DNA of 64,000 nucleotides from positions 62,001 through 126,000 of the forward strand of contig CACNWW010000002.1 in NCBI GenBank assembly GCA_902624275.1. Direction: 5' to 3'. A program made the position numbers and the translations under genes. How positions within the stretch are numbered: position 1 is the stretch's first letter; the number at the start of each line of letters is the position of its first letter. The notes below the pieces were generated by a model. That model searched no databases. It was not told the origin of the DNA and was given only the letters and a program-made list of their open reading frames with translations. This document shows, in pieces, positions 26,708 through 35,898 of the stretch. This DNA is from an uncultured Fidelibacterota bacterium (GTDB lineage Bacteria > Fidelibacterota > Marinisomatia > Marinisomatales > Marinisomataceae).

Positions 26708-28702
26708 TTATAACTTAATTTCTTTTTCTAGTTTGTTCATTTCATCTCTTAGCTTGGCTGCTTTTTCAAATTCTAAATTTTCAGCTGCTTCAAGCATCTC
26801 TTCTCTGATCATTTCTACAACAATTTTTTTATCCTCCAGTAAAAACTTGTCCGTCGCAACATCTCTTTTAACTTCAATTTCACTATCTCTATAAGATTCA
26901 GCGACTCTAGTTGATTGCATAATTTCTTCAACTGATTTTTTAACGGTTTTTGGAGTAATATTGTTTTTTTTATTGAATTTCATTTGAATTTTTCTTCTTC
27001 GATCAGTTTCATCAATCAAATATTTCATCGAATCTGTTATTTTATCAGCATATAAAATGACTTTTCCTAACTCATGTCGAGCTGCCCTGCCTGCTGTTTG
27101 AACCAATGAACTTTTAGATCTAAGAAATCCCTCCTTATCAGCATCTAAAATTGCGACCAATGATACTTCAGGCAGATCTAATCCCTCTCTCAATAGATTG
27201 ATTCCAACTAAAACATCAAAATCACCTAATCTTAAATCTCTTAAAATTTTAACTCTTTCAATAGTTTTTACTTCTGAATGAAGATATCGAACTCTTAAAC
27301 CGACAGAACTTAAATACTCGGATAGGTCTTCAGCCATTTTCTTAGTTAATGTAGTAACTAAACATCTTTCATCTTTTGACGACCTAATCTTTATCTCTGA
27401 AATAAGATCATCAATTTGACCAGCAGAGGGTCTAATCATCAGCTCAGGATCTACCAATCCAGTAGGCCTATTTATTAATTCAGTAATTGCTCCCTGTGAA
27501 AGTTCTAACTCTCTATGTGATGGAGTTGCAGATGCGTAAATAACTTGATTTTGAAGTGTTGCAAATTCATCTGATTTTAACGGTCTATTATCATATGCTG
27601 AGGGTAATCTAAACCCATAATCAATCAAATTGTCTTTACGCTTTCTATCTCCACCATACATAGCCTGGATTTGAGGTAAAGTAACGTGAGACTCATCTAT
27701 TACAGTTAAAAAATCTTCAGGGAAAAAATCAATCAATGTAAAAGGTCTTTCGCCTTCTTTCCTTCCATCAAAATATCTTGAGTAATTTTCAATACCAGAA
27801 CAATATCCAATCTCTTGGATCATTTCAATATCAAAATTAGTTCTTTGACTAATTCTTTGTTCTTCTAAAAACTTTTCGTTTTCATTAAAAAACTTAGTCC
27901 TCTCAATTAAGTCTCTTTTTATCTCTTTAATAACCGAGTCATTTTTATCTTTATCAGAAATGAAATGTCTTGCTGGGTATAGATAAAATTCATCATGCTC
28001 AGAATGTTCTTCTCCCGTTAAAGGATCAAATGATACTATTGATTGAATAATATTGTCAAAAATGTCAACTCTGATAGCCTTATCCTCATATGCTGGAAAG
28101 ATTTCAAAAATATCTCCTAAAATCCTAAAATTACATCTCTCTAAAACTTGATCATTTCTTTGATAATAAATATCAATAAGGTATTCAGTTAAGCTAGACC
28201 TGCTAATAGAATCATCAAGCTTTAAATGAACCACTTGCTTCTTCCATTCTTTAGGATTACCTAAACCATATATGCATGATACAGAGCTAACAACAATAAC
28301 ATCTTTTCGTTGAAGTAAAGAGCTAGTTGCTTTTAATCTTAGACGATCTATTTCTTCATTCATAGAAAAGTCTTTTTCAATAAATGTATCAGTTACTGGC
28401 ATATATGATTCAGGCTGATAATAATCGTAATAGCTAATAAAGTATTCAACAGCATTATTTGGAAACAAGTTTTTAAATTCTCCATAAAGCTGAGCTGCCA
28501 AAGTTTTATTATGAGAAATAACCAGGGTTGGCTTTTGAACTTCCTCAATTACCTTTGCTATTGTATATGTTTTTCCTGATCCAGTTACACCAAGTAAAGT
28601 CTGATGAGATGCATTTTCTTTCAATCCATCAGATAATTCAGATATAGCTGTTGGCTGATCTCCTGCTGGAGAAAATTTTGATTCTACTTTAAAGTCTGCC
28701 AT
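26708..28702 (-). CDS. uvrB: Excinuclease ABC subunit B
   Basis: UvrB is the damage-verifying helicase of nucleotide excision repair. The protein (664 residues from ATG 28702, start MADFKVESKF; a TTG ten codons upstream is less likely) shows Walker A LLGVTGSGKTYT, the beta-hairpin region YYDYYQPESYMP, DESHVTLPQ, the helicase motif VQTAGRAAR and a C-terminal UVR domain (FEKAAKLRDEMNKLE) for UvrC/UvrA contact. uvrA and uvrC are not in the window. Confidence 0.98.
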   Translation of the reverse strand: MADFKVESKFSPAGDQPTAISELSDGLKENASHQTLLGVTGSGKTYTIAKVIEEVQKPTLVISHNKTLAAQLYGEFKNLFPNNAVEYFISYYDYYQPESYMPVTDTFIEKDFSMNEEIDRLRLKATSSLLQRKDVIVVSSVSCIYGLGNPKEWKKQVVHLKLDDSISRSSLTEYLIDIYYQRNDQVLERCNFRILGDIFEIFPAYEDKAIRVDIFDNIIQSIVSFDPLTGEEHSEHDEFYLYPARHFISDKDKNDSVIKEIKRDLIERTKFFNENEKFLEEQRISQRTNFDIEMIQEIGYCSGIENYSRYFDGRKEGERPFTLIDFFPEDFLTVIDESHVTLPQIQAMYGGDRKRKDNLIDYGFRLPSAYDNRPLKSDEFATLQNQVIYASATPSHRELELSQGAITELINRPTGLVDPELMIRPSAGQIDDLISEIKIRSSKDERCLVTTLTKKMAEDLSEYLSSVGLRVRYLHSEVKTIERVKILRDLRLGDFDVLVGINLLREGLDLPEVSLVAILDADKEGFLRSKSSLVQTAGRAARHELGKVILYADKITDSMKYLIDETDRRRKIQMKFNKKNNITPKTVKKSVEEIMQSTRVAESYRDSEIEVKRDVATDKFLLEDKKIVVEMIREEMLEAAENLEFEKAAKLRDEMNKLEKEIKL

Positions 28703-28770
28703 AATGACCAATAATTTAGATATTATGTACAATAAAGTAAAATAATTTGTATGACAATTAGGTCTATTTT

Positions 28771-29313
28771 TTATTTTATTTTAAGGAAAAACCTTAGATA
28801 ATCAAGAAGGCTAATAAATAATAGAATAGCAGCAATATTTAATAAAACGGGCGTAATGTGGTATATACTCTGCACCTTGAATGCAAAAATACACAATGCA
28901 GCTCCTAAAAAACATACTCCAGTTTTGCCTAAAATATTAGATCCATAAACCGTTTTCAATTTTGGTAAATACCATAACGAAAATATTAAAATTGTTAATT
29001 GTCTTAAAAAATAAAAGATCATAAACCAATTTGATATTAATCCTTCCCTATTAAATAATATGATGAAAGCAAAAAGTGTTATACCATCTGCTATGGGATC
29101 AAGTGTTTTACCAAGTTCTGACTTTTGATTAAGAACTCTTGCAGCAATTCCATCTAGAAAATCTGATAATAATGATACAAAAAGTATTATTAAGAAATAC
29201 GACTGCATTCCATTCTTGTAAGTTATAATCATTGGCGCAATAAGAAAAAATCTCAGAATTGTAATTAGATTAGGAATAAGAAATATATCGCTAACTTTGA
29301 ACAATTTACTCAT
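28771..29313 (-). CDS. CDP-alcohol phosphatidyltransferase
   Basis: The 180-residue integral membrane enzyme carries the family signature as DGIAARVLNQKSELGKTLD followed by PIAD, i.e. D-G-x2-A-R-x8-G-x3-D-x3-D with one neutral change in spacing. Members swap the CMP of CDP-diacylglycerol for an alcohol such as glycerol-3-phosphate (PgsA) or another phosphatidyl group (cardiolipin synthase-like). About five transmembrane helices are predicted. It overlaps waaA by eight bases in an envelope gene run. The alcohol substrate is not decidable here; PgsA-like is my first guess. Confidence 0.88.
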   Translation of the reverse strand: MSKLFKVSDIFLIPNLITILRFFLIAPMIITYKNGMQSYFLIILFVSLLSDFLDGIAARVLNQKSELGKTLDPIADGITLFAFIILFNREGLISNWFMIFYFLRQLTILIFSLWYLPKLKTVYGSNILGKTGVCFLGAALCIFAFKVQSIYHITPVLLNIAAILLFISLLDYLRFFLKIK

Positions 29314-30541
29314 ATAATTCCTTTAAAATTTTTTCCGTAGAGCCAGAATTTTCAGTAACAAAAGATTTACAATTTTTTGATGAATAATTGTAATTATTTT
29401 TATCTAAAAGCCAATTTATTTTTTCATTAAATAGCTCGTAGGAATCGATGGAAAAACCACCTGAAACATCTATTAAACCTTCAGCGTCAGATTTATTAGA
29501 ATTCAAAAAATTAGAACCAAAAATAACTGGATTTGAAGCAGCTGCAGGCTCAATGATATTATGTATTCCCGATTTAGAAAAGCCTCCTCCAACATAGGCA
29601 ATAGTACTTTGAGCATATAATTTTGAAAGAAAACCTACTTTATTTATAATTATATACCTTTCTTCAAATTGGTTAAAATTTTGATATTGATTTATTTTTT
29701 TGAATGAAAAATCATTATCCTCAAGAAAAGAAAAATAGTAATTCAAATGGGAATCAGTTACTTCATGAGGAACAATTATCACTTTTTCAAAATGATTAAC
29801 TAATGAGGAATTAATAAACTTTTCAAAAATAATTTTATTGTCTTCATCCCACATACTTGCAAAAATCAATATATTACCTTTATCTTGTCTTAAAAAATCA
29901 AGTTTGTATTCAACATTTTCTAAATTATTTAAAATTCTATCATATCTAGGATTTCCAGAAAGTGTTATTTTATCATTTACAATATTTCTTTTCATTAATT
30001 GATAATCATTTTCACTAACACAAAATATTTTATCAAACATATTTAAAAAAATTTTGTAAGAATTTCTATATCTTGCTGAGGTTAAAATGGTTGTAATATT
30101 CAAATTATTAGCAACAAATAAAAAGCTTGGCCAAAAATCACTTGAAGTGAAAAATATTTTTTTAGGTTTTACCAATTTTAAGGCTTTGTAGGAAGTTAGA
30201 ATGAAATCAAATGGTAAATAAATTTTTAAATCAATGTTATTATCTTTTACATTTTCGAATCCTGATGGAGAAAAAAATGATGTTATAATTCCTATATTTG
30301 GATCACTTTTCTTCAATTTATCTATCAATGTCTCAACTTGTTGATATTCTCCATAAGAGGATGAATGGAACCAGTAAATGTTTGAGAATTTCTCTGAGTT
30401 AAATGACTTAAGATGTGAGATAGATTGAAACCTTCCAAAGAAACCTTTTCTAATTTTGTTATTAAATAGTGAAAGAATAATTGAAAAAAATATAATTATT
30501 GGAAGTACAAAAAGATTATAGATAATCAATAAAATAATCAT
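29306..30541 (-). CDS. waaA: 3-deoxy-D-manno-octulosonic acid transferase
   Basis: This 411-residue GT30 enzyme attaches KDO to lipid A precursor at the inner membrane. An N-terminal membrane helix is followed by the GT-B fold with WFHSSSYGEYQQVETLI and ITSFFSPSGF (the SxGE and TxTPSG regions of WaaA), then a C-terminal half with YVGGGFSKSGIHNIIEPAA, the conserved donor-binding segment. Together with the adjacent heptosyltransferase it shows that the organism makes an LPS-type outer membrane. The ATGA overlap with the upstream gene suggests coupling. Confidence 0.93.
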   Translation of the reverse strand: MIILLIIYNLFVLPIIIFFSIILSLFNNKIRKGFFGRFQSISHLKSFNSEKFSNIYWFHSSSYGEYQQVETLIDKLKKSDPNIGIITSFFSPSGFENVKDNNIDLKIYLPFDFILTSYKALKLVKPKKIFFTSSDFWPSFLFVANNLNITTILTSARYRNSYKIFLNMFDKIFCVSENDYQLMKRNIVNDKITLSGNPRYDRILNNLENVEYKLDFLRQDKGNILIFASMWDEDNKIIFEKFINSSLVNHFEKVIIVPHEVTDSHLNYYFSFLEDNDFSFKKINQYQNFNQFEERYIIINKVGFLSKLYAQSTIAYVGGGFSKSGIHNIIEPAAASNPVIFGSNFLNSNKSDAEGLIDVSGGFSIDSYELFNEKINWLLDKNNYNYSSKNCKSFVTENSGSTEKILKELYE

Positions 30542-31539
30542 GTTCTAAGAGCCTGACTAACATTATTGAAAACTTTTTCACTATCAATTTCACTCATACA
30601 ATATTGCTCTTTTCTATAACAAGGCCTGCTACCATTCTGAGAGCATGGTCTACACCAAAGATCTTTGTTTTCAATTACCTTAGAGTCATGCAAAGTAACT
30701 CTTGCCCCAGTCTCTTGAGATGTAGGCCCTAAAATCATTGTTACTGGAGTACCCATTGCTTCAGAAATATGTAAAAGCCCTGTATCGCTTCCTAAAGTAT
30801 GTTGCGCATGTTTTACAATACCCATTGCCATTCTTAAAGATGTTTTGTCTTTAAGATTTATAATATTATCATCTTTTATTATTTGATCACAAATAATGTC
30901 ATTTGTAGATCCAAGAATGACAATTTTTGATTTAAATGAATCAATTAATCTTTTCATAAGATTGTTATAATTTTCAATTGACCATTGCTTTTGACTCCAT
31001 GCAGCACCAGGAACTATTGCTATATAATTTTCTCCAATATTATTTTTATTCAAAAAGGCTTTTGTAATTTTATCTTCCTCGCTGTCAATAAAAAGATTTG
31101 TTGGAGGAAAAGTTTTATCTTCATCTAGTAACGCATGGTACATCTTTATGTGACTAAAACTTCTTTCAAAATAATTTTGATGTGCATAAAAAAGCATAAA
31201 TCTTCTCAATCTAGGCTTTCTTATTTGTTTGAAAAGATTTCTTCTCAAAAAAAGTGATAAAACTCTTGTTCTAAAAACACTATGAATGTCAAAAATAACG
31301 TCATAATCATTTTTTCTAAGTAATTTTCCCAAACTATACAACCCCTTAATTCCCAATTTTTTGTCAAATGAAATTAAGTTGTCAATTGAAGGATGTTTTT
31401 TTACTAATTCAGCAAATTCTTTTTTAATTAAGAAATGAATTTCGGCATTAGGGTATTTCTGCTTTACAGATTTTAAAAATGATGTAGATAAGACTATATC
31501 TCCAATCGAACTCATTCTTATAATTAAAATTTTCTTCAT
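30538..31539 (-). CDS. ADP-heptose:LPS heptosyltransferase-family glycosyltransferase (GT9)
   Basis: The 333-residue product begins ILIIRMSSIGDIVLSTSFL, the classic GT9 start, and has IVPGAAWSQKQW and LGSDTGLLHISEAMGTP in the second half for ADP-sugar binding. It probably adds heptose to the LPS inner core in the cytoplasm. A cysteine-rich C-terminal part (CRPCSQNGSRPCYRKEQYC) is also found in many relatives. Genes for waaA and a phospholipid enzyme follow in overlapping frames. Confidence 0.92.
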   Translation of the reverse strand: MKKILIIRMSSIGDIVLSTSFLKSVKQKYPNAEIHFLIKKEFAELVKKHPSIDNLISFDKKLGIKGLYSLGKLLRKNDYDVIFDIHSVFRTRVLSLFLRRNLFKQIRKPRLRRFMLFYAHQNYFERSFSHIKMYHALLDEDKTFPPTNLFIDSEEDKITKAFLNKNNIGENYIAIVPGAAWSQKQWSIENYNNLMKRLIDSFKSKIVILGSTNDIICDQIIKDDNIINLKDKTSLRMAMGIVKHAQHTLGSDTGLLHISEAMGTPVTMILGPTSQETGARVTLHDSKVIENKDLWCRPCSQNGSRPCYRKEQYCMSEIDSEKVFNNVSQALRT

Positions 31540-31541
31540 TT

Positions 31542-32261
31542 TTAATTATTAAAAAGTTTATTTGCAAACCAAGAAACTGCAATACTTATTTCATAAAGGG
31601 CCAAAATAGGAATAGACATAATAATTAAGCTAATAGGGTCTGGTGGTGTAATGATAGCTGAGAGTATAACTGTAATTGCAATAGCTTCTCTCCTATATTT
31701 TTTAAGAAATTGTGGATTTATTAACCCTATCGAAGAAAATAAAAAAGATGCTACTGGAAGCTCAAATATTAATCCAGCTCCTATCATTAAAGAAAGAACA
31801 AAGTTAAAATAATAATTTATTGAAAAGTTATTTTGAATATCAGCTGTTATCATTGATGCAAAAAAATCTAATGAAAATGGTAAAATTACTTTATATGCGA
31901 AAAAACCTCCTAAAATAAAACAAATAAATGCTGTTATAATTAAAGGAACTAAAATCTTTTTCTCTTTGTCATATAGGCCTGGAGATAAAAATTTCCATAC
32001 TTGTACAGTTATAACTGGGAGAGATAATATAATTCCTCCTATTATAGCTAAGTTCCATTTTAAAAGAAACATGCCCTGAATTGTTAAAACCTGAAGATTT
32101 AAGTCTGAATTAATCTGAGTAGCAGGTTGAATTAATATATCTACAAGGTAATTTGCAAAATTAAAAGTTAGTATGGACATTAAAAGTATTGAACCTAAAG
32201 ACTTCAAAATTCTCCATCTCAACTCTTCAAGATGATCAATTATTGACATATTATTTTTCAT
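31542..32261 (-). CDS. tatC: Sec-independent protein translocase subunit TatC
   Basis: The 239-residue protein has six hydrophobic segments and the conserved TatC N-terminus IIDHLEELRWRI, which helps recognise twin-arginine signal peptides, plus FELPVASFLFSSIGL and the AITVILSAIITPPDP block. TatC moves folded proteins across the inner membrane with TatA, which is not in this window. Only two bases separate it from the heptosyltransferase gene, and its ATG touches the meaB stop. Confidence 0.97.
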   Translation of the reverse strand: MKNNMSIIDHLEELRWRILKSLGSILLMSILTFNFANYLVDILIQPATQINSDLNLQVLTIQGMFLLKWNLAIIGGIILSLPVITVQVWKFLSPGLYDKEKKILVPLIITAFICFILGGFFAYKVILPFSLDFFASMITADIQNNFSINYYFNFVLSLMIGAGLIFELPVASFLFSSIGLINPQFLKKYRREAIAITVILSAIITPPDPISLIIMSIPILALYEISIAVSWFANKLFNN

Positions 32262-33199
32262 TATTTTCCTTTTATCTCATCAACAAGTTCATAAGGAGAC
32301 TTTGATTTAATTGATGATTTATCAATACTATCTAAGAGTGATATCCTTTCGTTATTCCAAAATCTATTTAAAATATCTTTTTCAATAATAGACTTTATTC
32401 TTCTGTTATATCTTAAAATTTTCTTTTCTTGAATGTTATCATTTTCTTTCATTGAATTAAAGTATGAAACAATTTCATTTGCAAAGTCTTCAAGACCTTC
32501 ATCCGTTTTACAGCTTGTTTTAAAAATTGGAATCTTTCTAGCATCTTTTTTTGTTGATGATAAAATATTTTTGATAGATCTAACTAAAAGATTCGAATCT
32601 TTTCTATCAGACTTATTTACAACAAATACATCAGCTAATTCTAAGATACCTGCCTTGAGCAGTTGAATTTCATCTCCAGATTCAGGAACAAAAACAAGAG
32701 TTGTTAAATCTGTTATTTCTGAAACACTATATTCAGATTGACCAACTCCAACTGTTTCAATAAAAATAATATCTTTTCCGCTAAAGGCTAAAATGTCGCT
32801 AAAGTCTTCAGCTAGCTCAGTTACACCTCCAAGCTCAGCTCTTGATCCCATACTTCTTACAAAAACATCATTATCACTAACAGCATTATTTATTCTAACC
32901 CTATCTCCTAAAAATGATCCACCTGTTATAGGGCTAGAAGGGTCTATAGCTATTACACCTACAGACAAATTTTGCTTTCTAATAAGAGGAATAAGCTTAT
33001 TCATTAATGAGCTCTTTCCCGCTCCTGGAGGACCTGTAATGCCAATTTTAAGAGATTCATGAGATTCTTTGAATATCAGTTGAGATACTTCTTTTCTTGA
33101 GAAAACTTTATTCTCGATACCAGTCATTAGCTCAGATATAGAAATAAAATCATTTTTTCTGGCTTTATCTGCTATTTCTTTCAAATTCTTTGACGACAT
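32261..33199 (-). CDS. meaB: MeaB/ArgK-type G-protein chaperone
   Basis: This 312-residue GTPase shows the P-loop GITGPPGAGKSSL (53-65), AIDPSSPITGGSFLGDRVR, ETVGVGQSE and VNKSD, all typical of the MeaB/MMAA family. These proteins load and protect cobalamin in acyl-CoA mutases such as methylmalonyl-CoA mutase. No mutase gene is in the window, so the client is inferred. It is the first gene of the run toward tatC and is divergent from rpsT across 92 bp. Confidence 0.93.
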   Translation of the reverse strand: MSSKNLKEIADKARKNDFISISELMTGIENKVFSRKEVSQLIFKESHESLKIGITGPPGAGKSSLMNKLIPLIRKQNLSVGVIAIDPSSPITGGSFLGDRVRINNAVSDNDVFVRSMGSRAELGGVTELAEDFSDILAFSGKDIIFIETVGVGQSEYSVSEITDLTTLVFVPESGDEIQLLKAGILELADVFVVNKSDRKDSNLLVRSIKNILSSTKKDARKIPIFKTSCKTDEGLEDFANEIVSYFNSMKENDNIQEKKILRYNRRIKSIIEKDILNRFWNNERISLLDSIDKSSIKSKSPYELVDEIKGK

Positions 33200-33249
33200 A
33201 GCGTAATTTAAAGGATAAAACTTAAAACCATAATCAAATTAGAAAATTA

Positions 33250-33255
33250 TTGACA
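33250..33255 (+). promoter_or_regulatory. rpsT: Possible -35 element upstream of rpsT
   Basis: A perfect TTGACA lies 36 bp before the rpsT ATG, in the divergent gap with meaB. No good -10 box sits at the ideal distance (TAAGTT at 17 bp; TAGAAT at 12 bp), so this is a weak proposal. Confidence 0.25.
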
Positions 33256-33291
33256 TCTATTTCTGAATAGAATAAGTTGCAACCACATTTT

Positions 33292-33546
33292 ATGGATAGA
33301 CATAAACAACAAATTAAAAGAGATAGACAAGACTTAAAGAGAAGAGCTATCAACTCTCAAAACAAGTCAAGAATGCGTACACTTATTAAAAATGTATTAT
33401 CTTCTGACTCTAAAAAAGCTGCTGTTGAATATTATTCAAGTGCAGTCTCATTCATTGATAAAATGGCTAGCAAAAATATTATTCACAAAAATAATGCTGC
33501 CAGACAAAAATCTAAGATTACTAACCATTTAAATTCTTTAAAATAA
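33292..33546 (+). CDS. rpsT: 30S ribosomal protein S20
   Basis: S20 binds 16S rRNA early in small-subunit assembly. The protein is lysine/arginine-rich and helical, with QIKRDRQDLKRRAINSQNKSR then KNVLSSDSKKAAVEYY and KNIIHKNNAARQKSKI, the usual S20 pattern. A TTG frame extends to 33277 but ATG 33292 gives the expected N-terminus and 84 residues. It is a single plus-strand gene between minus-strand genes; it ends four bases from the convergent guaB stop with no hairpin between them. Confidence 0.96.
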   Translation: MDRHKQQIKRDRQDLKRRAINSQNKSRMRTLIKNVLSSDSKKAAVEYYSSAVSFIDKMASKNIIHKNNAARQKSKITNHLNSLK

Positions 33547-33550
33547 AGAA

Positions 33551-35014
33551 TTACTTATCGTGACCCTGATAGTTTGGGGCTTCCTTGATAATACTTACTT
33601 CGTGAGGGTGACTTTCTTTAACTCCTGCAGATGAAATTTCAATAAATTTTTTATTTTCATATAATAACTTTAAATCTTTAGCTCCACAATAGCCCATTGA
33701 AGATTTTAAACCTCCAATCAATTGGAAAATTGTATTATTAACTGGACCTCTAAATGGAACCATTCCTTCGATCCCTTCTGGAACCAATTTTAATTCATCT
33801 TTTTCTTGTTGAAAATATCTTTCACCGCCCCCTTCTTTCATTGCAGCTAGTGAACCCATTCCTCTATAAGACTTATATCTTCTTCCTTCATAAACAATAG
33901 TCTCTCCTGGGCTTTCATCCATACCAGCAAGCATACCTCCAAGCATTACTACATTTGCACCAGCAGCCAAAGATTTTGCAATATCTCCACTATACCTAAT
34001 TCCACCGTCCGCAATAATAGGTATTTTGTGCTTAATTCCAACCTGAGCACAGTCCATAACAGCTGATAACTGAGGTACTCCAACTCCAGCAATGATTCTT
34101 GTAGTGCAACTAGAACCTGCGCCAATACCAATTTTTACACAATCTGCACCAGCTTTTATCAAATCTTCTGTTGCTTCAGGGGTTGCTACATTTCCCGCAA
34201 TTAAATCTAAATTTGGAAATTCTTTTTTTACTTCTTTAACTAATTTTAAAACAAATTCAGAGTGACCATGTGCTGTATCAACAACAATTGCATCAACTCC
34301 TACTTTTATAAGTGCTTTAATCCTATTTTGCCAATCTTCTCTGACACTTATGGCAGCTGCAACTCTTAATCTTCCATTTTTATCTTTAGTAGAAAAAGGA
34401 AATTCCTCTTTCTTGGTTAAATCTTTAACAGTAATTAAACCATCAAGATTATTTTGCTTATCAACAACTAACAATCTTTCAATTCTGTGTTTTTGAAGAA
34501 TCTTTTTAGCATCTTCGTTGCTTGTATCAGAGTCAACTGTAATTAAATTTTTTGAAGTCATTCTATCTTTTACAAGAGTATCAAGATCTGATTCAAAACG
34601 AATATCTCTTTTTGTAATAATTCCTACTAATTTACCTTTTGATAAAACAGGTAAACCACCAATAGAATATTGTTCCATCAGTTGTTTTGCATCTCGTACA
34701 GTCTTTTCTTCATCTAAAGTAATAGGATTTCTAATCATACCACTTTCATATCTTTTCACTTTATCCACCATTAAAGCTTGATCTTCAATACTTAAATTTT
34801 TGTGAATAACACCTATACCTCCTTGTCTTGCCAAGGCAATTGCCATATCGGATTCAGTGACTGTATCCATAGCTGCACTCATTATAGGGATATTTAAAGT
34901 TATATTTCTTGTAAGATTAGTAGCACAATCCACATCTTTCGGTAAAACAGAGGATCTTCTAGGAACTAATAAAACATCATCAAATGTTAATTTCTTTTCA
35001 ACGTTATTTGACAT
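33551..35014 (-). CDS. guaB: Inosine-5'-monophosphate dehydrogenase
   Basis: The 487-residue enzyme oxidises IMP to XMP, the first committed step to GTP. The (beta/alpha)8 barrel is interrupted by two CBS domains (about residues 95-205). The active-site loop [11 protein letters not shown] holds Cys303, and the mobile flap is recognised by [10 protein letters not shown] and YFQQ. A GGAG ribosome-binding site precedes the ATG closely. About 120 bp upstream up to the next gene hold no recognised riboswitch. Confidence 0.98.
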   Translation of the reverse strand: MSNNVEKKLTFDDVLLVPRRSSVLPKDVDCATNLTRNITLNIPIMSAAMDTVTESDMAIALARQGGIGVIHKNLSIEDQALMVDKVKRYESGMIRNPITLDEEKTVRDAKQLMEQYSIGGLPVLSKGKLVGIITKRDIRFESDLDTLVKDRMTSKNLITVDSDTSNEDAKKILQKHRIERLLVVDKQNNLDGLITVKDLTKKEEFPFSTKDKNGRLRVAAAISVREDWQNRIKALIKVGVDAIVVDTAHGHSEFVLKLVKEVKKEFPNLDLIAGNVATPEATEDLIKAGADCVKIGIGAGSSCTTRIIAGVGVPQLSAVMDCAQVGIKHKIPIIADGGIRYSGDIAKSLAAGANVVMLGGMLAGMDESPGETIVYEGRRYKSYRGMGSLAAMKEGGGERYFQQEKDELKLVPEGIEGMVPFRGPVNNTIFQLIGGLKSSMGYCGAKDLKLLYENKKFIEISSAGVKESHPHEVSIIKEAPNYQGHDK

Positions 35015-35134
35015 AAATATCTCCGGGCGTGATTAGTGGAATGGCTTGTGTTACCAACTTTTTAGAAAAAAAAGCTTTTATTAAGGTCAACATTGGACAA
35101 TTTAACAAAAAAGATAAAAAAAACCAGGAAATTA

Positions 35135-35893
35135 TTAAGCCTGATCAAACCTTAGAAAATCATACTTTCTTTTTGAAGAAAAATAGTAATACATATTAAA
35201 AAAGAGAAAGTATGAAAGCCCAATAAATGCAAACCAAAATTCCTTAGTGGCAATGAAAATAAACATTATCAAAGGAAGATATTTTTGAGCGTAAATAATT
35301 AATTTTTTTGATTTAAATGCTAAAGAAAAAATTAAAAAAGGTAGGAATATTGCAGAACTTGTAGCCAGAATAGGTTCATCTGAGCTTACTGATAACATTA
35401 AAACAATAACGGTTAAACATAGAGATAAAAATATGCTGAAATAACTATCTGATCTATAAATAACATATAGAATAACATTCATCAAAAAAAAGGTGATCAT
35501 CATTTTTCCAAAAAAAATAATGTGAATCAAAGAGAATAAAGCTAAAAAAAGAAGGAAGTTTGTTTGAAAATCAGACTTTACTGTCCTAAAAGGACCAAAA
35601 GTATCAAATCTTTTCATTAGCCAAAGAAATAATAAGGTGTGAAAAAAAATATTTGCTATACCAATCCAGTCTTCTTTAATCATCGAAAAGACATAATTTG
35701 TATTCAAATTAATTTCCATTGATTTGAAAATAGCAATATCAAAACTCTTAACTAAGTAGTGCTGATATGCAAACATACACCACATTGGAAAAAACATTTC
35801 TAATCTGTCGATAAATTCTTTATCAAAAGATCTAAAAATGTTTTGCAGAAAATTAAACTGACTTGAATCTTCTGGAAAAAGTCTTCTTATCAT
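35135..35893 (-). CDS. Unrecognised polytopic membrane protein
   Basis: This 252-residue protein has about seven or eight hydrophobic helices and many aromatic residues (FGKMMITFFLMNVILYVIY, FWFAFIGLSYFLFFNMYYYF). The N-terminal 25 residues are polar. I cannot place it in a family. A region of resemblance to HTTM/vitamin-K-carboxylase-like membrane proteins cannot be excluded but no motif is clear. It follows the sodium symporter gene by five bases, so it is probably co-transcribed with it. Confidence 0.6.
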   Translation of the reverse strand: MIRRLFPEDSSQFNFLQNIFRSFDKEFIDRLEMFFPMWCMFAYQHYLVKSFDIAIFKSMEINLNTNYVFSMIKEDWIGIANIFFHTLLFLWLMKRFDTFGPFRTVKSDFQTNFLLFLALFSLIHIIFFGKMMITFFLMNVILYVIYRSDSYFSIFLSLCLTVIVLMLSVSSDEPILATSSAIFLPFLIFSLAFKSKKLIIYAQKYLPLIMFIFIATKEFWFAFIGLSYFLFFNMYYYFSSKRKYDFLRFDQA

Positions 35894-35898
35894 TTAAT

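Noticed and set aside
34914-35134. Riboswitch or structured leader upstream of guaB
   Set aside because: The roughly 120-bp leader has no purine-riboswitch core and no stable hairpin that I can find by eye; only a GGAG ribosome-binding site is clear.
35041-35199. 52-codon plus-strand ORF between guaB and the next membrane-protein gene
   Set aside because: It runs antisense into the end of the 252-residue gene, is lysine/asparagine-rich as expected from AT-rich DNA, and has no ribosome-binding site or recognisable motif.
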